Positions 44,046-54,171 of a stretch of 64,000 bases of DNA are shown here, piece by piece. Within the stretch, counting starts at the first letter, position 1. Every line of letters begins with the position of its first letter. The notes beneath the pieces are model-generated. The model was not told where the DNA came from. It worked only from the letters and a program-made list of their open reading frames with translations, and did not search any database. A program made the position numbers and the translations under genes. Source of the stretch: Bathynomus jamesi (Eukaryota > Arthropoda > Malacostraca > Isopoda > Cirolanidae); the NCBI GenBank assembly GCA_023014485.1, contig JAJOZX010005611.1, positions 253,001 through 317,000 on the forward strand, given 5' to 3'.

Positions 44046-44335
44046 TACATGTATATATATATATATAAAATTTCCATAAATATTTATGTCCTTCTATTGT
44101 TCAGCTATTTACATCGTTTAATTAGGATTTGTTTAGGTAGGATTTGTTTATATCGCTTTTGCCTTTCTTCTTCTTTTCATTTCCCTCCTTTATCTTCATA
44201 TTTCCTTTCTATTTATTCATTTGTGCTGCACATTTTCACTTTCATTTTAATGATATGTGTATCATTTGTCCTGTTTTATTTTTAATTTGCAGAAGTTACA
44301 GATGAAAAAGACCTTAATATCCAATTCAAGTTAGC

Positions 44336-44365
44336 CCGAGAGAGAGAGAGAGAGAGAGAGAGAGT
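44336..44365. repeat. (GA)n microsatellite
   Basis: A short pure run; the 44046-44335 interval on its left is T-rich without a recognised gene. Confidence 0.9.
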
Positions 44366-44504
44366 TAATTAATGCAATTTGATGTGATTGCTAATTATAA
44401 ATTTTGGACCTTTTGTGCACACTTCTTGTACCAATTTTTATAGTTTTAAGAATTTTTTAGATGAACTTTTTTCCGGAACTGTACCTATATAAGCTCTCCT
44501 TTGC

Positions 44505-44671
44505 TTTCGATGGCTTCAGCCCGAATTGTTCATTCTGACGAAGGTCAAGCTTTACACTACACCTTAGACCTACAGCTTAACCAGCAACCACTAGGATACA
44601 CAGGGTTCCCATTTATCTACCAGCCGTGGAAGGGTGTTTACAATCCACCTTAGACCTACTGTTTAACGGGG

Positions 44672-44727
<56 letters not shown>

Positions 44728-44990
44728 AAGAGAGCGCGAGAGAGGGGGAAATAAACAAACAGATAAACAACATGACCGAGTGTTGCAATACAGTTTAACG
44801 GGGAGCCCTGCTTATTAGCCACTAGGATACCCTGGTTTCCCATTTATCTACAACCGTGGAAGGATGTTTACACTCCACCTTAGACCTACAGCTTAACTAG
44901 CAACCACTAGGATACACAGGTTTCCCATTTATCTACCAACCGTGGAAAGATGCACCGTCACCGGGTCTCGAACCCGGCGCATATAATCGC
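44505..44990. repeat. SINE copies interrupted by (TA)n(GA)n
   Basis: 44505-44640 matches the SINE at 18.6 kb (GCCCGAATTGTTCATTCTGA, CACCTTAGACCTACAG). Related pieces repeat at 44640-44670 and 44790-44990, the last ending in the tRNA-like arm CCGGGTCTCGAACCCGG. A (TA)n tract lies at 44673-44720. Confidence 0.7.
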
Positions 44991-45927
44991 GCATATAGTT
45001 GTGTGTGTATAATATTTTATGGGCGTATAGGCGGGAGTGTACGTGCATTTGTCCAAACGTTGTATACACTGTCCCATCTGGCTGATAATGCCTGTAGGCA
45101 CTGGCGGATTAAGACAACTGGCGGATTAAGACAACTGGCTGATTAGGGGCTTATGAGAGAGTAAGCGCTGGGATGAAGTCTTAATATGCGCTTGGCTCCT
45201 GTCAAGCGAACACCCCTCTTCCTCTCTCTCCTCCTCTCTCTCTCTTAGGACTCCCCTCCCCCATAGTTGCATAACCTCTTGCAACATTCCCCCTTGTTGC
45301 ATAACATCTTGCAACATTAGGCCATATCATACTCTGGGTTCAGGGTTGAAATTTTGGAAAAACAAAGTGGCTAATAGGTATTCCTATGTAAAAATTAATT
45401 CTAAGATGGGTTTATTATTTGCAACTTTTCCGAAAAATCTCATTTTCATGGTCAAAATCGCGATTTTCTGATTTGAAGGCTGCCTAACGCAGCCTCAGGG
45501 CACCCAAACCAAAGCGCGCAACTGTTCTGCATATGATTTATCTAAAAGCTGCTTTTCTGACCTCATCCTTGCTTTCTTGCGTGTTTCAACACCTCTGGGT
45601 GCTGAAAATTTTTTTAGATTTCACGTAAAACATAAGAATTTTAAGTTTTTCTTCAAAGAATAGGCGCGGCTCACCAGCTCTACTCTGATCGAGTAGCGGG
45701 AGACTTGCCACCTCCACGTGTAGGTTTACATGCCTGTTCTTCCTGGATCCCTGAAAAGTGTGGTCTCATAAGATCTTACATTATGACCTTATGAAGGACT
45801 TTCAGCTCTTATGAGCATTAACGATGGCTTCAGCCTCTTCATCAGCCACTCGAACCTGAAAAGCTCTTAAGTATGTCCTGCTTCGATCTGAACACTGGGA
45901 GCATTTCTCGATGGTCTATCCTGGCTC
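44991..45927. other. Spacer with CT-rich tract and a dispersed repeat
   Basis: 45200-45260 is CT-rich. About 45285-45480 resembles the reverse complement of 48680-48830 (shared CATATCATACT and TTTATT...TGCAACTTTTCC phrases). No gene was recognised. Confidence 0.45.
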
Positions 45928-46663
45928 TCACCCCCCATCTCTCCTCTCAAGACCGTACACAGCTTGGGAAGCAGTTGAGACTTCCTGTACAGCTCTCTCG
46001 CAGGACTGAGTATGAACAGAGAAAGCCTCCACTTTGAGTGGAGTTTTCCTGAGATCCTCGAGCTCAGTCAAGGTCATCTTGCAGGTGAAAATAGGCTCGT
46101 AAATATTCTCTGAATCCCAGTTGATGAGATCCTCAGGACAGTTACAGTTCACATGGGCCTTGAGGGAGCATCCTGAGCATCCACTCCCCTCTGAGCCGCA
46201 CAAGAAGATCTGATGCTTGCAAACGCAGACGTCACATAGTTTATCCAGATCAGCCATCCTCTTCTCCTGGGTAGCAGACTTAACTCTCCCGTTCACAACG
46301 TCTGTCATCTCCTTCCATTTCAACAAGATCTTATATGAGAGCGATTTTTCCGTGATTGTCACAGGCGGGGAGAACTTTACATTCGACTTCCTCCACTGAG
46401 TTATCACGAGTGAAGCCAGTTTGTCAGTCATCTCTCGGATAGGGTATTTAGACTTTTGGATGACATGAATGGGGAACTTTTCTTCCTGCAGACGAATCCC
46501 TCTGTGAAGAACGGCTCTCCAAGTCGGCACCTCGCTGGGAATGAACTCCTTCCCCTGGGACTACAACATCCGAGAGCTTTGAATCTGACATTTTCCTGGT
46601 TTTGGGGGCAGATTCGACCATCACGTCTAGTCGGTGCTTAGTCTCGCTCATGTCCAATCTGTA
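45928..46663 (-). pseudogene. Cys-rich repeat-family protein, frameshifted
   Basis: Read leftward after a TTTGTTACAG acceptor-like site at about 46664, the frame begins MSETKHRLDVMVESAPK near 46651 and shifts by one base near 46556. It continues as WRAVLHRGIRLQEEKFP, then LLKWKEMTDVVNGRV. A Cys/His cluster follows: CDVCVCKHQIFLC and CSGCSLKAHVNCNCPEDL. Such CKC...CxGC...HINCxCP clusters occur in uncharacterised multicopy arthropod ORFs. Function is unknown; metal binding is inferred. The frame ends at 45928. Confidence 0.55.
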
Positions 46664-46814
46664 ACAAATTCATATCAATATATTTAGTGTTCTTTCGCCA
46701 TAAATATAGACAAGGAATATAATTTTTGGTTATAAGCAGGGTTGCCAACCGGCATTTTTAATTACCAAATTAACCTAAATTTGGTAATGAATATTTATTT
46801 TGGTAATAGAAAAC

Positions 46815-47160
46815 TAAACTAGCAAAAGGTCGGCGCTACGCGCCGATTTTGCTAGATTTGCGGTGCTTCGGCTGTATTTTATTTTGAATATCAGTAGCCC
46901 TTTATCTGGATATCACTCCTATTCCTCTCACCTTGGGCCTCAGTAATTCGGGTGCCTGCGGCCTTCCAGTTACTGGCAAACCAATTATTCATTCAATAAA
47001 ACTACAGAAAAGAACGCAGCCGTGAAAATCTAAAGCTTTACAAATCTTAATACAATGAGCTCGGATTTGAAGCCTAAGATTTTCATGACTGCGTTCATTT
47101 CTATAGTTTTATTGACCAAATAACTGAACCGACAGTAATTGGGGCCCTGCGGCCCGCCAA
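46815..47160. repeat. Hairpin and imperfect inverted repeat
   Basis: CTAGCAAAA...TTTTGCTAG with an inner TCGGCGC/GCGCCGA stem forms a tight hairpin at about 46818-46855. Further right, AACGCAG...GAAAATCTA and TAAGATTTTCATGACTGCGTT (about 47008-47098) are inverted, extending outward to ATTCAATAAAACTA/TAGTTTTATTGA. Confidence 0.75.
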
Positions 47161-47262
47161 ATCATAGTTTTCATTGTTTCGAGTGCATCAATAATATTGT
47201 TATAGTGTTCCATTAGTTGTGATAAGCATGATCTTCCTGACCGGAATCGATGTTGGTTATCA
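47160..47262 (-). pseudogene. LINE fragment matching the LINE at 51.2-52.9 kb
   Basis: Leftward translation gives FRSGRSCLSQLMEHYNNIID, nearly the same as FRSGRSCLSQLIEHYNNILD in the larger LINE. Then follows C-rich low-complexity DNA (47270-47560). Confidence 0.85.
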
Positions 47263-47751
47263 TTTTTTTTCTGAGTTTTCCCATTAACCCCACCCTCTCC
47301 CCCATTACCCCACCCCTCTCCCCCAATACCCCATCCCCCACCCCTCTCCCCATTTACCCCCACCCTTCCCCAATTACCGCCAAGGGGGGAAGGGGGCTGG
47401 CACCTTGCAAAGGATTTACTTTAATTTTTTTTGGTTACATATATATATCGCATCTATTTTTCTGAGTTTCCCCATTAACCCCACACCCCCTCCCCCATTA
47501 CCCCACCCCTCCCCCATTTTGTGCCAAAATTATGATTAAAAATGAAGAAATGGGAAGAACTGTACCCCTAAAAGGGGGGGGGCAGGATTTATGTTAGGGA
47601 ATTTTTTTTAGCATGGGCACTGCAAAATAAAAAGACGCATCGAATGGTGAAAACCGCATTGTTCTACACCAATTGTAGCGACCTGTAGGTGTGCGCAAAA
47701 AAACTGTTACATATATATATATATAAAGCTTCATTTCTGAAATAGTATATT

Positions 47752-47849
47752 AGATTTGGCATTGCAAATTTAATTTAAAATTCATAATAATGGTGTAGCT
47801 TATGTTACACCATTATTACGAATTTTAAATTAAATTTGCAATGCCAAAT
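47752..47849. repeat. Near-perfect palindrome, arms of about 45 bp
   Basis: TTTGGCATTGCAAATTTAAT and its inverted copy flank a centre around GCTTATGT. The whole block is 98 bp and AT-rich. Confidence 0.9.
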
Positions 47850-48029
47850 TCAGTCATTCAGTACCATTTAATTTTAGCGTAGGTTCATTTTTTTACTTGA
47901 AATATGCATAGGAGGTATATATAAGCATTTTTAGCAATCTTTTTTTTGTAAGAACATTTCTCAATGAAATAATTTATGTGTCCATTAGTCAACAAAGGTC
48001 TAATAAGGTAATTAGTGGGTGGTAGTTAG

Positions 48030-48031
48030 TA

Positions 48032-48070
<39 letters not shown>

Positions 48071-48118
48071 ATATATATCTATATATATTATATATATATA
48101 TATATATATTATATACAG

Positions 48119-48151
<33 letters not shown>

Positions 48152-48165
48152 TAATATATAAAACA
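48030..48165. repeat. (CT)n(TA)n microsatellite
   Basis: CT run to about 48070, then interrupted TA repeats. The following 48170-49000 has no recognised gene; it includes the dispersed repeat noted at 45.3 kb. Confidence 0.9.
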
Positions 48166-49009
48166 GTACATAAAAACAATCGTAATGAAAAATTCATTTC
48201 ATGTATCCAACTGGACACACGTGTTATCATAGACAGAAATTCACCCTATGAAAACTTTGTGTCCATTTCGAAACGAACTTTGAATAAAGTCTTTTCTTCA
48301 CAGTTATTAAAAATATTACTTAAACAAAGTAAACAGGGAGCTTCCTTAATACTTCTAGAATGAAATTATAGTCAAAACAAATATAATAATGGTGATTAAA
48401 CTTAGGAAAATTACAAAAAACACTTACCGAAGAAAATGGCGTCCACTCACTTCTACTTCACAATTATAAATGGCGTAATTGCTCAGAGCTATCTATTGAG
48501 AGAATGTTGAACTTCGCCTTCTGCGTCCAAATGGTTACAAAGATTCAAATGGAGCAGATTTTTTTCTTATGTATGTATGTATTAAACCTGTGTAAGAGTT
48601 AAGCAAAGTTAATGTGTCTAAATGGCAACAAATTACGACAAAGGGTTAAAAATATGTGGTTGTGTTCAATTGAATATTCGGTATTTCAACATAGAACAGA
48701 AAACTGCAATTTTGAACATGATAACGCGATTTTTGGGAAAAGTTGCAGAAAATAAACCAGAGTGAAATTCCGACTCGGAAAAGTATGATATGCCCTATAA
48801 TGCAACATTCCCCCCAATTGGCAATAATAATCAACATTTGCAATTGCATTGCACTTCTCCTTTTGCGCCCACACTACTGCTGTAAGGATGAGTGTCCTAC
48901 GTTGAGCGGTTTCTAAGAAAAACGCCGGACAGACAGAAGCGCAGACAGAAGGAGAGAAACTGCGTATTATTATTATTATACATGGTTCCATTAGAGACGA
49001 GGCAGGAAA

Positions 49010-49190
49010 GAGGGAGTGCTGGAACTCCCGTTTCTCCTGTCACTGTCATCTTCAGCTGTTGTTTTTCCGTGTCTCATCTACCCTGTGAGCAGTCCAGCAT
49101 GCTCTCAAACACACACTTCTCTCACTGTTCCTCACTACACATACATGCATACATCTTACATACTACCCAATCTTTTCAAAATTTTGTCCC
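49010..49190. repeat. Dispersed repeat, copy 1 of two
   Basis: The segment shares GGAGTGCTGGAACTCC, GTGAGCAGTCCAGCATGCTC and CAATCTTTTCAAAATTT with 58330-58510, in the same order. It is probably a SINE or LINE end. Confidence 0.8.
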
Positions 49191-49582
49191 CTCCCCCAAG
49201 GAAGGGCACCATAAATGTCCCTACTCCTGGCTCTCCCGGTGCCGATACCAGGAACACGGACCCGAGCAGCGGGTTTGAACAACTGTTCGGGATCGGTGTA
49301 TGTTTTACCCCTCTGCATGCATCCCACCCTCATACCTAGTCAGGGACTTTATACAGGAACCTGTCACGTTCTATTTAGGTTGGGGTGCTCGAAGTTCGTC
49401 AGTTCTTTCGGCAGCATCTTAAAGAAATTTGGGCCTCGTATTCTGAGAGAATTTTTCATCTTCGCTTTTATGCCCCGCCCCCATGTCCCACCGCAATTCG
49501 AGAATACAGAATTTACCTCTTCTCTCATTCCAGTGCTTTTTTTATATCGTTTCCAAAATTTGGGACATATCCTTCAAGTATT

Positions 49583-49586
<4 letters not shown>

Positions 49587-49638
<52 letters not shown>

Positions 49639-49745
49639 TATATATATATATTTTTTTTTATTTAGTTGCTTAACCGCCGATTCGTACCTAGAGTGGTGCA
49701 TATCTCTGCGAGTATATATATATATATATATATATATATAGCGAG
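49587..49745. repeat. (CA)n and (TA)n microsatellites
   Basis: (CA)n at about 49587-49636, a (TA) and T run, then (TA)n at about 49713-49740. Confidence 0.95.
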
Positions 49746-49754
49746 AGAGAGAGA

Positions 49755-49975
49755 TGACAAATGTAAATAGACACCATGATCATTGTCCTCCAGAACAAAT
49801 AGCAAAACTCATAAACTGGATACCAGAACATGTGTCACCTTTACATAATAGAAAGGGGAAAGCAACACGATTCTAAATATATTCATTCAATAAATATGTT
49901 ATTATTTACTGACTTTTATTATCAAACAAAGACTATGGAAAAACCGAGGGTGTCTTTTTACTCTTATCGACCCTT

Positions 49976-49977
<2 letters not shown>
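49755..49977. mobile_element. Small mariner-type MITE, inverted relative to 32732-32968
   Basis: Shares the TAAATAGACACCATGAT and GTGTCTTTTTACTC-type ends and AGGGGAAAGCAACACGATTC interior with the copy at 32.7 kb, in opposite orientation. The extreme ends merge into (GA)n and (TA)n. Confidence 0.75.
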
Positions 49978-50006
<29 letters not shown>

Positions 50007-50010
<4 letters not shown>

Positions 50011-50916
50011 CGTCCCAAAAAAATGTATACACACTTTAAATACTTATAAAGGCAGTGTTTATTAAAATACATTTCATTTTCAAAATGTAATAGAATCTAC
50101 AGACATTATTTAATTGTTTTGTCAACGCCTGTTTTCAAACTGACGTCCGTTCTGGTCCAGGCACTGCTGATAACGCGAAGCAATGGAATCGCAAACATCA
50201 CGAAACATTTCGTTTGGTATTTGTGTGCATTCTCGTTCAATGGCTGCTCTCAATTCAGCGACTGTTGCAGGTTTTATAGCGTAGAGTTTGTCTTTTAAGT
50301 ATCCCCATAAAAAAAGTCTAGTGGTGTGAGGTCTGGTGAACGCGGAGGGTATTCTACGAAACCCCTTCGTCCAATCCACATCCACATCGTGCCAAGTACC
50401 ACTCGCAATACTCCACTCTTCGGTCCGGATCATCATCATCATCTTCATTAATAGCATGGACTAATCTTGGAATGTAACTTTTCCATTGACAGCGCTTCAA
50501 AATGCGTTGGACAGACGATTCTGAAATTCCTACCTCACGACTCGCTTGCCGCACAGATTTTCTTGGACTTTGGTGATACGTTTCCAGTACTCTTTCTTGC
50601 TTTGTGGGGCTTGTCGATGTCCGTGGTCTTCCGGAACGCTTCTTGTGGACATTCTGAACAGTTCCATCGGCTTCAAACTTATCTCTAATTCGAGTGATGG
50701 TAAGTCGCGTTGGTGGATCTGTTTGAAACTCCCTCCTAAACTGTCTTTGCACTTCAACTGCGTTTTCACACTTCCAGTAGCATTTTAGAATGAATTTCCT
50801 TTGTTCAAAGCTTAGTCTGACTGCCATTATTAATTCTAATGGGTTTAACTTGGAAAGAAAGAAACATCAATTGAGCTATCAGCTGTTAAAGTGTGTATAC
50901 ATTTTTTTGGGACGCC

Positions 50917-50919
<3 letters not shown>
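50007..50919 (-). mobile_element. mariner-like element with internal deletion, in (TA)n
   Basis: Ends GGGCGTCCCAAAAAAATGTA and TACATTTTTTTGGGACGCCC are inverted, extended through TACACACTTTAA. (TA)n lies on both sides. The transposase is deleted in the middle. Confidence 0.88.
50122..50827 (-). pseudogene. mariner-like transposase, catalytic centre deleted
   Basis: The N-terminal frame (50827-50354) starts [19 protein letters not shown] with KRSGRPRTS and a second helix-turn-helix, [14 protein letters not shown]. It stops after [10 protein letters not shown]. The C-terminal frame resumes with TTRLFLWGYLKDKLY and ends DQNGRQFENRR. The first two catalytic Asp residues between these parts are missing. 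An Asp-rich run encoded by (GAT)n lies near 50440. Confidence 0.88.
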
Positions 50920-50962
<43 letters not shown>

Positions 50963-51070
50963 CCTATATACTGTGTATATATAATTGATAGTTTGTTTCT
51001 AGGAAACCTTAAACGTATAATGAAAAGAAAGACCAAGGAAGCAACGTACATCATGACTTTAATATAAATC

Positions 51071-51110
51071 TGACGTTTCGAGGGATACAACCCTCATCTT
51101 CAGGATAAAT
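51071..51110 (-). ncRNA. Hammerhead-ribozyme-like core, PLE family 2
   Basis: On the minus strand: CTGAAGA, T, GAGGG-TTGTAT-CCCTC stem, GAAA, then CGTC. C-U-G-A-N-G-A and G-A-A-A match the hammerhead core; the ACGU/C step would give a GUC cleavage site. One extra base precedes stem II, and stem I pairing is weak. It lies at the 3' side of a PLE remnant. Confidence 0.4.
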
Positions 51111-51210
51111 TCTAAAATTCTAAAAAGTAAAAGATAAGTAAAATTTTAAAACAATTACAAAATAAAAAAAATTATGAAGTAAATCTTACATTAAAACATT
51201 CAAAGATATA

Positions 51211-52862
51211 AATTATAAATTAGAAAACTATAAAAAAAAGATAACCTTCTTAACCTTGTTGCTGTTTCGTGCGTTGGCCTCTAGGTCTGGCTTGGTGGAG
51301 GAGCGAGTTGTTTTCTTGCGCTCTCCACTGTACATAGCCAGGTACACCCGGCTCATCTGGTACCGTCCTGAGCCAGGTATCTAGTCTTCTCTTGAAGACT
51401 TCAACTTTGATCCCTGTAACGTTTCTGAGGTCCTTTGGAAGCTGGTTGAAAAGTCTTAGCCCCCTGACAACCAAGTTATTTTCCTTCAGTGTTGAGGAGG
51501 TTCCTTGTCGGGCCTTTAATTTGGGAACACTACACATTCTGCCTTTCCTATTTTCCAGTGTTGTTTGAATGTAATTGGGTTTAGTTTTAGGTTTGGTACC
51601 AGTTTTTCAATCATTTTCAATCTCCCTTCTTCTTTCCAGGGAGTATAGATTTAGTTTACGTAGTCTTTCCCAGTAGGTGAGTTCTTTGTAGCCATCAATC
51701 TTGGCTATGAAATGTCTTTGCGTTTCTTCTAGTTTATTAGTTTCTTCCTTTTTATATGGGGACGTCAAAGATGAGCAGTATTCAAGTTTTGGTATAATCA
51801 GTGTTTTTAGCAGGGGAATCATTACTGTCCTCTCCCTTCTTTTGAACGTTCTTAGTACCTGTCCCGCGACTCTTTTTGCTTTATTTATCGCTCTCTGATT
51901 TTGTGTTTCGAATTTCGCATTATCTGTCATTATTACCCCCAGATCGATCGCTTTCGTGCTTCTCTGAATTTCCTGTCTCTCTGGTGCATAATAATATGCA
52001 GTCTGTTTAAGTTCCTGTTTTCTACCATATCTCAAGAGCTGAAATTTGTCGCCGTTAAATGACATGTTGTTGTCTTCTGACCATTTGTATATTTTGTTCG
52101 TGTCCCTCTGCAAGGTCTCTACTTCATTTACATCGTTGATTTTTCTGCTGATCTTTGTATCATCTGCAAAGGATGTTACTATACTGTTGCTGTTTACTCC
52201 GGTGTTAGCATGATAAGGAACAGGAGTGGGTCCAGTACTGTCCCTTGTGGTAATGAGCTGCGTACTTCCGATTCTGATGATGATATACCTTGAATTTTGA
52301 CGACCTGTAGACGTTCTCTGAGGAAGTTGTAGATCCATTTTCCCATTTTGCCTGTTATTCCCATATATTTCATTTTATGTGCTATTATACCGTGATCACA
52401 TTTATCGAAAGCTTTAGCAAAATCTGTGTATATGACATCATAGTTGTCATTGACTTCCAGTGCATCTAGGATATTGTTGTAGTGTTCTATTAGTTGTGAT
52501 AGGCATGATCTACCTGATCGGAATCCGTGCTGATTTTCGTTAAATCTTTCCAGTGTCTCCAAGAAATCATAAATTTTCTCTCTAACTATTCTTTCAAATA
52601 CTTTGGTGAGGTGGGACGTCAATGACATTGGTCTATAGTTCTTTGCTTGAGATCTGTCCCCTCCTTCATATATGGGGACAATGTTTGCTCTTTTCAAGAT
52701 GCTCGGTATTTCCCCAGTGTCTAGGGATCTTCGCCATATCCAGTATAAAGGTGTAGCTATTTCATTTTTACAGTTTTTAATCAATAATGCGTTCCAGTTG
52801 TCCGGACCTGCAGCTGAATGTGGTTTCATTTGTCCTATAGCTCTCGCTACATTATGAAATAA
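51211..52862 (-). pseudogene. CR1-like LINE, 5'-truncated, with target duplication
   Basis: Read leftward from 52829: HSAAGPDNWNALLIKNC, NYRPMSLTSHLTKVFERI, DVIYTDFAKAFDKCDH, then LPQGTVLDPLLF, a shift near 52210, SFADDTKIS and the tail DLGVIMTDNAKFE. The C-terminal end has FKRRLDTWLRTVPDEPG near 51390. TACATTAAAACATTCAAAGA occurs at both edges (about 51188 and 52867), consistent with a 20-bp target duplication. Confidence 0.9.
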
Positions 52863-52867
52863 GTCCT

Positions 52868-53535
52868 ACATTAAAACATTCAAAGAGATAGGAACGTTAT
52901 GATTTAAAGACGGCTAAAGTTTAAAAGTATAAATAGATTCCAATAATCTAAGTTCGCTAATGTTATTACTTACATTTAAAATCTTAAAGTTATCTGGTGA
53001 AAAGGAAGTGTCACATCCAACTGAATGTGCACGTATTATGGATTCCATTGGATTACTGATGGAACGACCGGTGCGAGACGACCTACCCAAATGCTGGTCA
53101 ATGCGGAACTGAAGTAACCGAATGGTACTTCCAATGTAAGACTCGCATTTGCAGTGCTAGCATTCATATTTATAAACGCATGACGAGCACAAAAGTGGAG
53201 GGAATCATAATTTTTGCATATGGTCAGGTGGTAGAATTTGCAGTTATCACCGAATTTACAATGACCATCGTTACAGTAGAACTTACACAAAGTCGGGTGA
53301 GCGTACAGGCGCTGTCCGACTCTATATTTGCAAATTCCTTTTGCATAATATTTGCATACAGTTTCCTTTATACGAATATTATCGCATTAGGACATTGATT
53401 TTGGTCTTCGTTTCATCTCCTTATTTGGTGACGCCTTCTGTATACCGGATTCCTCTTTAGTTCTTCACTATCTGAGTTTGTGCCCCTCGTCTGTTCCATG
53501 TGTATTATATCTTTTGCCCCTATTTCTCTTCCATT
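52868..53535 (-). pseudogene. PLE GIY-YIG endonuclease abutting tandem CCCH zinc fingers
   Basis: Read leftward: an N-terminal-looking stretch MEQTRGTNSDSEELKRN (about 53495), then VCKYYAKGICKYRVG and CKFYCNDGHCKFGDNCKFYH. The latter is a perfect CX8CX5CX3H finger; the former is a finger that has lost its third Cys (Arg). After a one-base shift near 53175 follows a GIY-YIG domain: CSSCVYKYEC, CESYIGSTIRLLQFR and DQHLGRSSRTG. It ends RLLESIYTFKL and a stop at about 52915. One in-frame TAG interrupts CSSCVYKYEC...HC. Whether the fingers and nuclease were one protein is unproven. Confidence 0.65.
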
Positions 53536-53956
53536 TCTGTCATGTTCCTGTGTCTGTGTTATCTTTCTTTCCGTTTCTCACACTTTCGGTTCTTTGTCTG
53601 TTCCTCTCTTCTCGTTATTCACAGTGTATATATGTGTGTATATATAACTATTTTAAATAGTGAAGAAATATAAACGCTACAAAATTGAAAAGTTACAATA
53701 ATGAAAAGTGAAAATATATTTAATATTAATTTGTGGATAAAATCTATCGATGAGCTTATCAATTTTTCTTTTTAACATAAAGTTGTGAGTCCCACAGTAG
53801 GGAAGTTTAAAATATAGTTTTTTCTGTACTATATTTTAAATTATTTTAGTTTTAGTAGAAAATTTCAAGTCAATAAATATCGTCATTGCGCTATTAAAAA
53901 GGGAAACCATTACCTCGGAAAATGTTTTTAAAGAAGTTCTAATATATATATATATA

Positions 53957-53989
<33 letters not shown>
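53536..53989. other. T-rich spacer and (TA)n tract
   Basis: No gene was recognised. (TA)n occupies about 53941-53990 and touches the left PLE terminus. Confidence 0.5.
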
Positions 53990-53995
<6 letters not shown>

Positions 53996-54070
53996 ATTAT
54001 TTCACGAACGTAACAGGCGAATAATATTTATGATGAAAATAATCACTAAGAAAAGAGGAAACACAGAATG

Positions 54071-54110
54071 GTGCTCAAGCGCTTTCGTCTAATGGCATCC
54101 TCAGGAACAC
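54071..54110 (-). ncRNA. Hammerhead-ribozyme-like core, left pLTR
   Basis: Minus strand: stem I GTGTTC, CTGAGGA, T, GCC-ATTA-GAC, GAAA, GCGC, TT, then GAGCAC closing stem I with one wobble pair. Stem II has a C-A mismatch in this copy. Confidence 0.5.
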
Positions 54111-54171
54111 TGAAATAAATAACAAGTTCGAGACTATATATAGGTCACAAAAAAAAATTTAAAAAATAAAA

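Noticed and set aside
44286..44340. Possible exon after TTTAATTTGCAG
   Set aside because: The frame is short, ends in a (GA)n microsatellite and has no partner exon.
49215..49741. ORFs with His-Thr runs
   Set aside because: Translation of a (CA)n microsatellite.
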